DNA from: a virus
Length of the DNA stretch: 39,884 nt
Reading direction: 5' to 3' (one strand)
IMG/VR virus record: IMGVR_UViG_3300044655_000452
Span: 1 to 39,884 of that record
The notes below the pieces were generated by a model, which saw nothing but the letters and a program-made list of their open reading frames with translations, was not told the origin of the DNA and did not search any database. The number at the start of each line of letters is the position of its first letter. Positions within the stretch are counted from its first letter, which is position 1. The translations under genes were made by a program, and so were the position numbers. Positions 1 through 6,828 of the stretch are shown here, in pieces.

Positions 1-127
1 TGAACCTTCACGGAACCCACCCAGATCGTAGGACAGCACAATAGAAGTGTCTGCCGAAGTAACCGTTGTCGCTAACTTGTTTCGTTCTTCAACGGTTCCC
101 GATAAAAGTTGGCGACTGGCTCTAGTT
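1..127. repeat. Left copy of 127-bp terminal direct repeat
   Basis: These 127 bases recur exactly as the last 127 bases of the window. Both copies encode the same stretch of the tail gene that crosses the join. The length of 127 equals the usual largest k-mer of common short-read assemblers, so this is most simply the overlap of a circular assembly, not a physical terminal repeat. Confidence 0.95.
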
Positions 128-150
128 AGTACCGCACCAGCAGTTGACAT
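1..150 (-). CDS. Tail adaptor-like protein, N-terminal part (continues at the right end of the window)
   Basis: This is the start of the gene whose remainder lies at 39023-39884. Reading the minus strand from the ATG at 150, the frame stays open through base 1 and continues in the same frame at the other end once the repeat is merged. The complete protein is 294 residues and begins MSTAGAVLTR. The ATG is 3 bases after the stop of the upstream small basic gene. There is no good Shine-Dalgarno, so translational coupling is likely. Function is discussed under the right-hand part. Confidence 0.85.
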   Translation of the reverse strand, partial: MSTAGAVLTRASRQLLSGTVEERNKLATTVTSADTSIVLSYDLGGFREGS

Positions 151-153
151 TTG

Positions 154-264
154 TTAGTAGTTTTTTGCTTTCTTCATCGGCATACCAGTTTTCTTGGCTG
201 CCTTCTTAGCGTCAGCTTTACCCTTCTTCGTGTATGGAAACTTCTTTTTTCCCACCATTGGCAT
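154..264 (-). CDS. Small Lys-rich basic phage protein (36 aa)
   Basis: This 36-residue protein is dominated by Lys and Ala (for example KADAKKAAKKTG) and starts MPMVGKKKF. GGAG lies about 9 bases before the ATG, supporting this start, although an in-frame ATG two codons later is possible. It overlaps the end of the glycosyltransferase gene by 47 bases and is followed 3 bases later by the tail adaptor gene. Similar tiny basic proteins are common among virion genes of environmental phages, and nucleic-acid binding is a guess from charge alone. A second Lys-rich small protein is encoded at 31251-31409. Confidence 0.75.
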   Translation of the reverse strand: MPMVGKKKFPYTKKGKADAKKAAKKTGMPMKKAKNY

Positions 265-1390
265 AATCGTTGCTCCGTTTCAGAATCTCGAAAGACTCAA
301 TATAGTTTGCTCTAACCAATATATCATAGACACCGTTGTTCACTATATAGTCAACCCCTGGCACGAAATCCCAATGATCGTTGTTAACCCCAGCCTCACA
401 AACACGGTTCACCCTAACTTTTACGAAACAAAGATACGGTTCAAACACAGGGTTATCTAAAACGTGGCCGACAGGTAACACGTTCAACAGTTTGCGGCAC
501 GACTTATCCCAACTGTATTCAGCAACCCGACCAACACGATTCAACGCCACAGCCTTATAACTGTCAGAAGCCCCGCAGACCCCTCTGAGAGCCTCTACAA
601 GCGCGTCAACATCAGGTTCATCCCAACAGCCAGCAAAACTGTCAATCTCGTAACCAGAGCAGTTCTGAGATGTAACCGGAACAACCACGGAAGCAAGATC
701 AGCGAACTGTGCCTGCCCAGAAGTCGGCGTAACAATCGTAGGAATACCCATAGCCATAGCCTGCAAAGGCATCAACCCGAACCCTTCGCCACGGCTCGCC
801 GCAATAAAACAATCAGCTTGATTAAACCAATTAAACTGTTCTTCTTTAGACATCCACCCCGTATGGATAATAATGTTTGACGGCCATTCTCTATCCGGTA
901 CAAACCGTTTCATCGGCACCTTGATATGTAACTCTGCGTCAACCCCAGCCTTCTCGAACGCTTCGACCACGACATCCAACCCTTTACGCAGCCACATAGA
1001 TCCGCCAGCATGAAACCTGAACCTGCTATTCGCCGGTCTAGGTGTCGGCTTCCAATAGTCAACGTTCACACCCAACGGCACAACAGAAACGTTAGGTGCA
1101 TACTTTGAGAACAGTTCACGGTTGTGTTCACACGGCACAATAACCTGATCGTAAGTATCTAAATATCTGTAATACTTTTCAGGTAACTCTGTCGTTTCCC
1201 ACATCGTATAAAGCGCACGATGTTGCCCACGCAAAAACCCGTGAACCAAAGACGGGTTATACATCAACACCGCAACAGAAGCCTGACCATGCAACTCAAC
1301 ATCGGCAGGCAACCCTGACCTGAACCCTTCCAACATGGCACCATACCCGTACTTGGATGCTTCAGTACCGAACCAATACTGGTAGTTCAC
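218..1390 (-). CDS. Glycosyltransferase, GT4 / GT-B fold type (390 aa)
   Basis: The protein probably transfers a sugar from a nucleotide-sugar donor to a protein or glycan. The C-terminal half carries the GT4 hallmark: RGEGFGLMPLQAMAMG around residues 200-214, an E-x7-E type donor site followed by GIPTIVTPTSG. Residues 128-140 (AGGSMWLRKG) fit the linker into the donor domain, and VVPLGVNVDYW near 103-113 is typical of the family. The length matches single-domain GT4 enzymes. Its start overlaps the stop of the GT2 gene by 4 bases, so the two are probably made together. Because the pair sits inside the virion gene block, modification of virion proteins or host surface glycans is more likely than DNA modification. 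That last point is inference. Confidence 0.85.
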   Translation of the reverse strand: MNYQYWFGTEASKYGYGAMLEGFRSGLPADVELHGQASVAVLMYNPSLVHGFLRGQHRALYTMWETTELPEKYYRYLDTYDQVIVPCEHNRELFSKYAPNVSVVPLGVNVDYWKPTPRPANSRFRFHAGGSMWLRKGLDVVVEAFEKAGVDAELHIKVPMKRFVPDREWPSNIIIHTGWMSKEEQFNWFNQADCFIAASRGEGFGLMPLQAMAMGIPTIVTPTSGQAQFADLASVVVPVTSQNCSGYEIDSFAGCWDEPDVDALVEALRGVCGASDSYKAVALNRVGRVAEYSWDKSCRKLLNVLPVGHVLDNPVFEPYLCFVKVRVNRVCEAGVNNDHWDFVPGVDYIVNNGVYDILVRANYIESFEILKRSNDYANGGKKEVSIHEEG

Positions 1391-2097
1391 GATTCAACAC
1401 TCACAAAATTCCATCTGTTCGCCTGCCCAAAACCTATCCGGTTTGCACCAACAGCCAGACTCCACGCCTGCAAATACTCATCCATCACAGTCTCAAAATA
1501 CGAAAACACGTTGTCACGATAGATGGCACCAATAGTCAAAGTAGGTGTCGGCATAACTTTGATTGTTTGCATACACAAACCAGCCCAAGCCAAAGGATAT
1601 CTTGTATCCAATTTATCTAAACCCAAACTAACGTTCATGGCATCCCTACGCCACACCGTAGACGTAATCGTTGTCGAAGCAACCAAAACAGATTTATCTT
1701 TCAACCCGTTCATATAGTCTCGAATCAACCCAACGAACCCTGGGTTCACTTCACCGCTTTTAACCGTGTAATGCAGCACCCGATCAACACCATCCAACAT
1801 TGGTAACAAAGCATCAACCGTTCCAGGGAACATTGTGTCATCGTCACCGAACACCCAAACATATTTACCGGAACCTTGCGTAACGCCACGAAACACGTTC
1901 GGGTCGCCATCAATGTTCTTTAACCGTTTACTGTATTGAACCTGCGGATACTGTTTAACGAACTGTTCAGCGTAACCATCAGGGTCATTGTCGCTAACAA
2001 TAAGTTCAACACCGTCAACAAGTTGCGGAACAATAGAAGCCAAACACGGCCCAATATCAGGCCGATTGAATGTTGGCACATAAATTGTTAAAAGCAT
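1387..2097 (-). CDS. Glycosyltransferase family 2, GT-A fold (236 aa)
   Basis: The N-terminus LLTIYVPTFNRPD is the classic GT2 opening. SDNDPDG near residues 35-41 lies in the nucleotide-binding region, and WVFGDDD at 81-87 is the metal-binding DxD motif. At 236 residues it is a minimal catalytic domain with no membrane segment, so it should be soluble. The gene overlaps the GT4 gene downstream by 4 bases and directly follows the Cys-containing 100-residue protein. The pair could act in series, GT2 starting or extending a glycan and GT4 adding to it. The acceptor is unknown; the Thr/Ser/Gly-rich repeat protein two genes upstream is one candidate. Confidence 0.88.
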   Translation of the reverse strand: MLLTIYVPTFNRPDIGPCLASIVPQLVDGVELIVSDNDPDGYAEQFVKQYPQVQYSKRLKNIDGDPNVFRGVTQGSGKYVWVFGDDDTMFPGTVDALLPMLDGVDRVLHYTVKSGEVNPGFVGLIRDYMNGLKDKSVLVASTTITSTVWRRDAMNVSLGLDKLDTRYPLAWAGLCMQTIKVMPTPTLTIGAIYRDNVFSYFETVMDEYLQAWSLAVGANRIGFGQANRWNFVSVES

Positions 2098-2400
2098 TTA
2101 GCCAACGATATTGGTTTTGTCAGGCAAAATACCTGTCGCAACCTGCCAGTTCTCCTCAGCACGTTTCTCAACAATCGCAGCACCATCAATAGATTTAGGT
2201 TGCTGACCATCCTGACGCAACCGGTGATAAGCGTCAAGGTCTTTATGTAGCACCCGTTCTTTCTCAATGATCCGTTTCGAACCAGGTTTGCGTGTAGGCA
2301 TAGCCTCAGCCGAAACATTGAAATGTGCGATACGACAACCGAAGCAGCCTTCGACATCTAAACCTGGATGAGTTTCCCTATGCTTCAATGTACGCCCCAT
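2098..2400 (-). CDS. Conserved phage protein with CFGC motif (100 aa)
   Basis: The protein has HPGLDVEGCFGCRIAHFNVS around residues 11-30, with a CxxC pair (CFGC) and nearby His residues that could bind zinc. A charged helical half follows, including LHKDLDAYHRLRQDG and EKRAEENW. I recall this layout from environmental phages of similar gene order but know no function. The gene overlaps the upstream 95-residue gene by 23 bases and ends right before the GT2 start. A role tied to virion assembly or to the glycosyltransferases is possible from position only. Confidence 0.7.
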   Translation of the reverse strand: MGRTLKHRETHPGLDVEGCFGCRIAHFNVSAEAMPTRKPGSKRIIEKERVLHKDLDAYHRLRQDGQQPKSIDGAAIVEKRAEENWQVATGILPDKTNIVG

Positions 2401-2665
2401 ATCCTGCTGCCGTCAACGAAGCAACCTCAGTAGCCGTAACTTGAATGTCGTGACCACCATAATATGTTTTAGCAACAGTAGCCATATCGCCAGGCTGTCT
2501 CTCAACATAGTTTCCGTCAGTCAACAAAAACACGTTGATACCACGCGCACTTGGCGCAACATGCCGAGCCAACCGTTGAGCCAACTTTTCTTCTGATGAC
2601 AACTCGTTTTCATCAACGGGCAACACCGCAACCACGTTCTCTGTAGGTGTCCTAAAAATAGCCAT
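2378..2665 (-). CDS. Small virion-associated protein (95 aa)
   Basis: The C-terminal segment, LTDGNYVERQPGDMATVAKTYYGGHDIQVTATEVASLTAAGYGAYI, closely parallels the C-terminus of the 321-residue protein just upstream: LTNGEYTTVEQRDQG...KLWHGGRDHFLTDVEYAELVADGFGANI. The shared order is Leu-Thr-x-Gly-x-Tyr, then Tyr/Trp-x-Gly-Gly-x-Asp, then an 'x-E-x-x-x-L-x-x-x-G-[FY]-G-A-x-I' ending. The two neighbours therefore share a small C-terminal module, perhaps used to attach to the virion. Start and upstream stop overlap as TGATG. Function is unknown. Confidence 0.7.
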   Translation of the reverse strand: MAIFRTPTENVVAVLPVDENELSSEEKLAQRLARHVAPSARGINVFLLTDGNYVERQPGDMATVAKTYYGGHDIQVTATEVASLTAAGYGAYIEA

Positions 2666-3630
2666 CAGGTTATATTCGCTCCGAATCCGTCTGCAACAAG
2701 TTCAGCGTATTCCACATCAGTCAAAAAATGATCCCTGCCACCATGCCACAATTTTTTAATTTGCCCTTGATCTCGTTGTTCCACAGTAGTGTACTCGCCG
2801 TTAGTTAACTTGTAAAGGTTTAGACCACGAACATAACTCTTGTAGTACGAGCCTAAACGGTTCTCAACATCGAACATACCGAACGCGCCACCACCGTATG
2901 TGTCTGTAAAAGGCACACGGAAAATGTGTGACTTATCCCAATCCGCTGTACCCGCACCAACACCTGAACCTGTCGCGGTACGCCTGTTAATTCTTGCACC
3001 CACAGCAGTTTCTGTACCTGCACCGGACCCTGTGGCTGTACGCAAAGACACCAACAACCAAACACCGGTACCGGCACCATCACCGGAACCTGTCGCTGTA
3101 CGGACACTAACAACAATGTCAACAGCAGTACCCGAACCGACACCCGAACCCGTTGCTGTACGAACAGGGATAAGCGCACCGATAACTGTTGCCGTACCAT
3201 CACCTGATCCTGTGGCGGTACGTGGCGCAATATGCAAACCTGTGGAATCCATAGTTCCAACACCCGAACCTGTCGCCGTACGAACAGCAACAAGAACCCC
3301 TATTCCAGTTTCACTACCAGTACCGCTACCTGTTCCTTGACGTTGACGCAAAACATTCGCAACAGAAGAAGCAGTACCCAACCCCGAAGCCGTAGCAGTA
3401 ACAGTAAGAACCGCACGAACACCAAGATAAAAACGGCCACCGTTCCTAAACGGAAAACTAAAATCGGTTAACTGACCTAAACGTATCTGAGCAGAACCAG
3501 AAGCAACCCCAGAAGTACCATCACCAGAACCCGTAGCAGTACGACTAACAACACGAAAATAAGTGCCACGATAAAACGGGCGTGTATCAGAAAACGGTTC
3601 TGCGAAACCTGTAACTGCTGCCTGCGCCAT
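2665..3630 (-). CDS. Virion protein with tandem 20-residue RTATGSG repeats (321 aa)
   Basis: Six copies of RTATGSG begin at residues 117, 137, 157, 177, 197 and 217, exactly 20 residues apart. A degenerate copy lies at 97, and isolated TATGSG or TASG segments occur near 31 and 80. Each unit is Thr/Ser/Gly-rich followed by a hydrophobic strand (such as GALIPV or DIVVSV), which suggests a beta-solenoid or repeated beta-hairpin rod. Residues 240-321 form a distinct C-terminal module shared with the next protein downstream. The gene lies between a cement/fibre-like gene and the glycosyltransferases. A fibre or head decoration role is inferred. GGGGG stands before the ATG. Confidence 0.75.
   Translation of the reverse strand: MAQAAVTGFAEPFSDTRPFYRGTYFRVVSRTATGSGDGTSGVASGSAQIRLGQLTDFSFPFRNGGRFYLGVRAVLTVTATASGLGTASSVANVLRQRQGTGSGTGSETGIGVLVAVRTATGSGVGTMDSTGLHIAPRTATGSGDGTATVIGALIPVRTATGSGVGSGTAVDIVVSVRTATGSGDGAGTGVWLLVSLRTATGSGAGTETAVGARINRRTATGSGVGAGTADWDKSHIFRVPFTDTYGGGAFGMFDVENRLGSYYKSYVRGLNLYKLTNGEYTTVEQRDQGQIKKLWHGGRDHFLTDVEYAELVADGFGANIT
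2962..3342 (-). repeat. In-frame 60-bp tandem repeat within the RTATGSG protein
   Basis: About six and a half units of 60 bp encode the 20-residue repeats. Units differ at many third positions and in the second half of each unit, so the array is old or selected at protein level rather than a recent slippage product. On the plus strand it creates a long Pro/Ala/Val-rich antisense frame that is a shadow. Confidence 0.85.
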
Positions 3631-3648
3631 AGGGTTTACCCCCTACGA

Positions 3649-4017
3649 CTAATCGAGAGACAGCGTAAGCGAAGTGATCTGAAAAGTATCCCCAGCAGTA
3701 ACAGCAGCAGACGACGACAAAGCACCAGTCCACAAAGCATTACCCGCAGTCGAAGCATCCCACAAAGACCAATGCGTAATCGTTTCAGTTGCCGCAACAT
3801 TAGTCCACTCCAAAGTTCCTGAAGTAGCAATCGCACCCGAAGCAGCCGCAGACCACGCAGCAACCTTACGAGTAGTTTCAGTAGCCGCATTAGATGTTGC
3901 AGCCTCACCAGGATCACCAGTATGTAGCTTCACATACACGTTTGTAGGAATAGTCCACGCCGCTCTACCCGTCGTGTGATCCAAAATTTTTAATTCAGCA
4001 TAATTAGAAATCGACAT
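3649..4017 (-). CDS. Phage structural protein, fibre/cement-like (122 aa)
   Basis: The sequence runs VYVKLHTGDPGE at residues 27-38, then a Thr/Ala-rich stretch, ITHWSLWDASTAGNALWTGAL, and a C-terminal AGDTFQITSLTLSLD. This order ('LhtgDPGe', then 'tithwslwda...G..L..', then '..Gdt....lt..l') is typical of a small beta-rich structural protein common next to phage capsid genes. GAGAGG lies before the ATG. It is the first gene after the hairpin that follows the capsid gene, suggesting it is made at a lower level. Decoration protein or fibre base are both possible. Confidence 0.7.
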   Translation of the reverse strand: MSISNYAELKILDHTTGRAAWTIPTNVYVKLHTGDPGEAATSNAATETTRKVAAWSAAASGAIATSGTLEWTNVAATETITHWSLWDASTAGNALWTGALSSSAAVTAGDTFQITSLTLSLD

Positions 4018-4054
4018 AAGAACCTCTCACACGGACACTATACACCATACGAAA

Positions 4055-4091
4055 GTAGGGCCAGGACAGAAGGGGAACTGCCTGGCCCTAC
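4055..4091 (-). terminator. Strong hairpin after the capsid gene, probable (partial) terminator
   Basis: The arms GTAGGGCCAGG (4055-4065) and CCTGGCCCTAC (4081-4091) pair perfectly over 11 bp around a 15-base loop. On the minus strand the hairpin starts 34 bases after the capsid stop and is followed by TTTCGTATGG, a weak T tract. Position and strength fit attenuation or 3' end protection of abundant capsid mRNA. Downstream genes would then need read-through or the weak -10-like TATAGT just below. Confidence 0.7.
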
Positions 4092-4124
4092 ATTCATTTA
4101 TTAACTTACTTCAACTAGATGGGT

Positions 4125-5075
4125 TTATGCGCCACCAAGTGAAGACGATGTGTTGATAACACGGATAGCTGCCTGACGGAAAATTCCGTAGCCACCCAAC
4201 CAGTACCAACCAACCGGATTGAAACGCATCAACGAATCCACTACTGGACCACGCACAACCTTCGGATATGCTCCGTTGCCGTCTGTGATCGAGTGTGCCT
4301 TCGCCAATGATTGACGACCCATGATGATTGTCTGATAGAGGTCAACTGTTGAAGCTGATCCACCAGTCAAATCCAATGGTGCGCGAGGAGTTTCAATGAA
4401 ACGAATTGACTCAAATGCGCCAATTTCGCCATTGTAAATACCTGCTGTATCCACATAGTTATGCGGGTCACGCCAAGACGCTGCACCGGTTTCGCGGCGA
4501 AGATCGTACGAAACGTCTGGGTGAATGAAACCCATGTACATTCCGTTGAATGACTGTGCCTTTGAACCACGCAACTGTGCTGTAGCGATACGAACATCGT
4601 TCGCTTCAATGATGTCTTCTGCTTGAACTGTGGCGTTCGATGATGGGGTTGTTGAACCGCCACCACCGTAAATCACGTTCGTTGCAGCCTTCAAAACGTT
4701 AGCGACAACAGTATCGATTGACGATCCTGCGTTGTAACCGATCAAGTTGGCTGCAACAGCGTCAACGTCAAGGAACGAAGTTCCACGAAGTTTTGCTGTC
4801 GTGTTAATTGTGTTGCCGTACTCTGCAAGAGTAACTTCAACTTGACTGTCCGCCATTGTTGTCGGAGTCAAATCGGTTGTTTCTGCGAGTGTTGATGTTG
4901 CGTCAGCGAGTTCCGAGAAAATCGTGAACTTAACTGATGAACCAGGCATTGATTGTGCAACAGGTTGAACGTCTGCTGCAGCGTCAAAAAGCATTTCTGC
5001 GCGAAGCGCGAAATATGCGATTTGGTCAAACGCTGTCTGATCGACTGATAGTGAACTTGCTTGTGTAATTGCCAT
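4125..5075 (-). CDS. Major capsid protein, N4-gp56-like (316 aa)
   Basis: This is the probable HK97-fold shell protein. Features recalled from the N4-gp56 group are visible: an N-terminal FDQIAYFALRAEMLFDA segment, FSELADATSTLAETTDLTP, GFIHPDVSYDLRRETG, then NGEIGAFESIRFIETPRAP and a C-terminal YWLGGYGIFRQAAIRV. The frame opens at a TTG at 5099. I choose the ATG at 5075 because MAITQASSLSVDQ begins the conserved part and GGGGAGAAAG/AAAGG precedes it. The gene follows the scaffold gene, and both lie behind a consensus promoter and before a hairpin, as expected for the most abundant virion protein. Confidence 0.8.
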   Translation of the reverse strand: MAITQASSLSVDQTAFDQIAYFALRAEMLFDAAADVQPVAQSMPGSSVKFTIFSELADATSTLAETTDLTPTTMADSQVEVTLAEYGNTINTTAKLRGTSFLDVDAVAANLIGYNAGSSIDTVVANVLKAATNVIYGGGGSTTPSSNATVQAEDIIEANDVRIATAQLRGSKAQSFNGMYMGFIHPDVSYDLRRETGAASWRDPHNYVDTAGIYNGEIGAFESIRFIETPRAPLDLTGGSASTVDLYQTIIMGRQSLAKAHSITDGNGAYPKVVRGPVVDSLMRFNPVGWYWLGGYGIFRQAAIRVINTSSSLGGA

Positions 5076-5114
5076 GACCTTTGAGGTCTTTCTCCCCAAA
5101 GACTTGCTTTGAGG

Positions 5115-5570
5115 CTAGATGTTTTGTGATGCCTGACTTGCTTGAGTCAATACCTGCATAACTTCGTCTTGAGATTTGGCGTTACGGATTTTGGTATTCC
5201 AATCCACTTCAGGTTCGCTGTTATCACCGAAACTTTTTGCCTTTGACACCCTGTTCCAAGCATTTTGTTCTGCCTGAACTTCCGGTTTCACTTGCGTAGC
5301 ACCAATGAGATTCACTTCCTGGGCGGCTTGTCGGATCGCTTCTGCTGTCATTTCGCCTTCGTAACCTTTAACAAAGTAGCGTGAAGAAGGTGCGTTAATA
5401 TCAACGCCTGCTTCCACAAACGCCAACTTGCGTTGGGCTTCTGTTGCTGCTGACAGTTTGGCTTCCAGTTCTTTGTTCTTAGCTTCAAGATTTCGAAGCT
5501 GTGCGCGTACTGGATTCCGTTCAACCTGGTCCTTAGCGTCTTCTTCAAACTCGTAGTTTGCATCTGACAT
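5115..5570 (-). CDS. Scaffold-like protein (151 aa)
   Basis: The protein is short, acidic and helical. Residues about 19-45 (VERNPVRAQLRNLEAKNKEL onward) form a heptad-type coiled coil, and the rest is polar with an Ala/Gln-rich helical C-terminus. This build and its place immediately before the major capsid gene are typical of capsid scaffolds. A near-perfect Shine-Dalgarno, AAGGAG, lies before the ATG at 5570. It is the first gene of the promoter at 5.7 kb, so it is likely made at the level of the capsid protein. No protease gene was recognised nearby, so removal of the scaffold may not need cleavage. Confidence 0.75.
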   Translation of the reverse strand: MSDANYEFEEDAKDQVERNPVRAQLRNLEAKNKELEAKLSAATEAQRKLAFVEAGVDINAPSSRYFVKGYEGEMTAEAIRQAAQEVNLIGATQVKPEVQAEQNAWNRVSKAKSFGDNSEPEVDWNTKIRNAKSQDEVMQVLTQASQASQNI

Positions 5571-5591
5571 GACCCACTCCTTCTGCCCACA

Positions 5592-5612
5592 TTTTGACCG
5601 GAGGGGTCAAAA
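5592..5612. promoter_or_regulatory. Perfect inverted repeat in the leader of the scaffold-capsid transcript
   Basis: TTTTGACC and GGTCAAAA pair over 8 bp around the 5-base spacer GGAGG. It sits about 70 bases downstream of the predicted start of transcription and 22 bases before the scaffold ATG. It could be an operator for a dimeric regulator or an RNA hairpin in the leader. The arms also resemble sigma70 -35 boxes on both strands. Confidence 0.55.
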
Positions 5613-5686
5613 TGGCTGCAATCTCACCCGTGTGTTACACGTCGAAATCGGGGGGTCCGACGGTTATCCCTAATGGGATAGATGTG

Positions 5687-5715
5687 AGTATATGACCACT
5701 AAGGGTGGTTGTCAA
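5687..5715 (-). promoter_or_regulatory. Consensus sigma70-type promoter for scaffold and capsid
   Basis: On the minus strand a perfect TTGACA (5710-5715) is followed by 17 bases and then TATACT (5687-5692). The spacer holds a 5-bp inverted repeat, ACCAC and GTGGT around five bases, that may be an operator. The promoter lies in a 154-bp gap, one of the few on this strand, directly before scaffold and capsid. Start of transcription is predicted near 5680. Confidence 0.8.
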
Positions 5716-5724
5716 GTATACGAA

Positions 5725-6828
5725 TTATTCGGCTACACCAAGACCGGTTTGTACGGTACCTGATGTTTGGCCAGTAGTTTTAGCGAACCCGCCGCCACCT
5801 TGGAACGCCGCTTTGCGGGTTCCTCTACGTTCAGCGAGTTTTCGTTGCGCTTCAACATCGTAGCCAAGTGCGGCCCCAACCTTTTGTTGCTGTGTCAAAG
5901 CCTGCTCGCCCATCATCTCGGTAAACAGACCTTGTTGCAAACCTAAAGCCGTGAACCCTGCTTCGGCTTCCTGTGCTGTGATGCCACGTGCCGCAATCTC
6001 CTCAGCGGTGGCAGACTCCAACTGGATACGGCCTTGCTCTTTGGCTCGTGCCGCAATCTTCGCAGCCTCAGCCTGACGTTTCAAAGCCACAACACCACGA
6101 TCAGGGTCAATGAAATAAGCAGCCAACTCTTGTTCACCAACATTGTAAAGTTCTTGCATCTGCCGTTTCACTTCAGGGTCAGCATCCAACACTTTGCGAT
6201 ACCCCTGTTGGATACGATCCTGTAATTCGGCAGGCGACACATCACCTTCAATGAATTTTGCAAAATCATCTGTTTCGTCATAAAAACCGATAGGCAAATT
6301 ATTTGACCTTAACGTTTCACGGAAAGACTGTTCTAACCCCACATAAGTTGATGGGTCAAGTTCTGGTAAACCTTTTTTGGCTCTAGCAGCATTGGCTTTG
6401 AAACGGGTTTTGAAAGTCTCCGTTTCCCGCAACTCAAACAAAATAGCATTATCATCGGTAACTCCACGAGCAATCAAATCTCGCACATTACTTTCTAAAG
6501 CCCCTAAACCAACCCGACCCAACAAAGCACGTAAACGCGCAAAAGCATCTGCCCTGTTCTGTTGTGTTTGTGCTTCCTGTACTCTTTGACCTGCATTAAA
6601 CTGTCGAGCTGATTCTTCTCGATCTAAACGAGCGATACGTTCAGCCTCGGTTTCGGGTGTTGTTGTATCGGGTGTTGTTGTAGTGGTTGTGACAGGTGTT
6701 GTTTCCTGAACAGAACCAGGTGTGCCAGCCGCAGCCAAAGCCTCAGGATCAATCTGACCTAGCTGTTCAGGCGTAAGGGGCGCAATACCAAGATCAAGCA
6801 GATCTCCGCTAAAACTCATATCACTCAT
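5725..6828 (-). CDS. Ala/Glu/Gln-rich protein, possible internal virion protein (367 aa)
   Basis: The N-terminal 60 residues include a Thr/Pro linker (TTPVTTTTTTPDTTTPETEAE). The remainder is highly charged and helical, with repeated Ala-Glu-Gln segments such as RQAEAAKIAARAKEQG and ARGITAQEAEAGFTALG, and ends in a Gly-rich tail. No catalytic motif is seen. With the 307-, 271- and 1519-residue proteins it fills the space between portal and scaffold. In short-tailed phages, large helical proteins near the portal are often internal core or ejection proteins. Start and previous stop overlap as ATGA. Confidence 0.65.
   Translation of the reverse strand: MSDMSFSGDLLDLGIAPLTPEQLGQIDPEALAAAGTPGSVQETTPVTTTTTTPDTTTPETEAERIARLDREESARQFNAGQRVQEAQTQQNRADAFARLRALLGRVGLGALESNVRDLIARGVTDDNAILFELRETETFKTRFKANAARAKKGLPELDPSTYVGLEQSFRETLRSNNLPIGFYDETDDFAKFIEGDVSPAELQDRIQQGYRKVLDADPEVKRQMQELYNVGEQELAAYFIDPDRGVVALKRQAEAAKIAARAKEQGRIQLESATAEEIAARGITAQEAEAGFTALGLQQGLFTEMMGEQALTQQQKVGAALGYDVEAQRKLAERRGTRKAAFQGGGGFAKTTGQTSGTVQTGLGVAE

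Noticed and set aside
2900-3340. Plus-strand Pro/Ala/Val-rich frame with 20-residue periodicity
   Set aside because: It is the antisense shadow of the RTATGSG repeats. The minus-strand frame has start, ribosome site and operon phasing.
2962-3342. 60-bp tandem repeats as a possible CRISPR or iteron array
   Set aside because: There are no spacers of constant length between identical repeats; the repeat is in-frame and variable at third positions, so it is coding.
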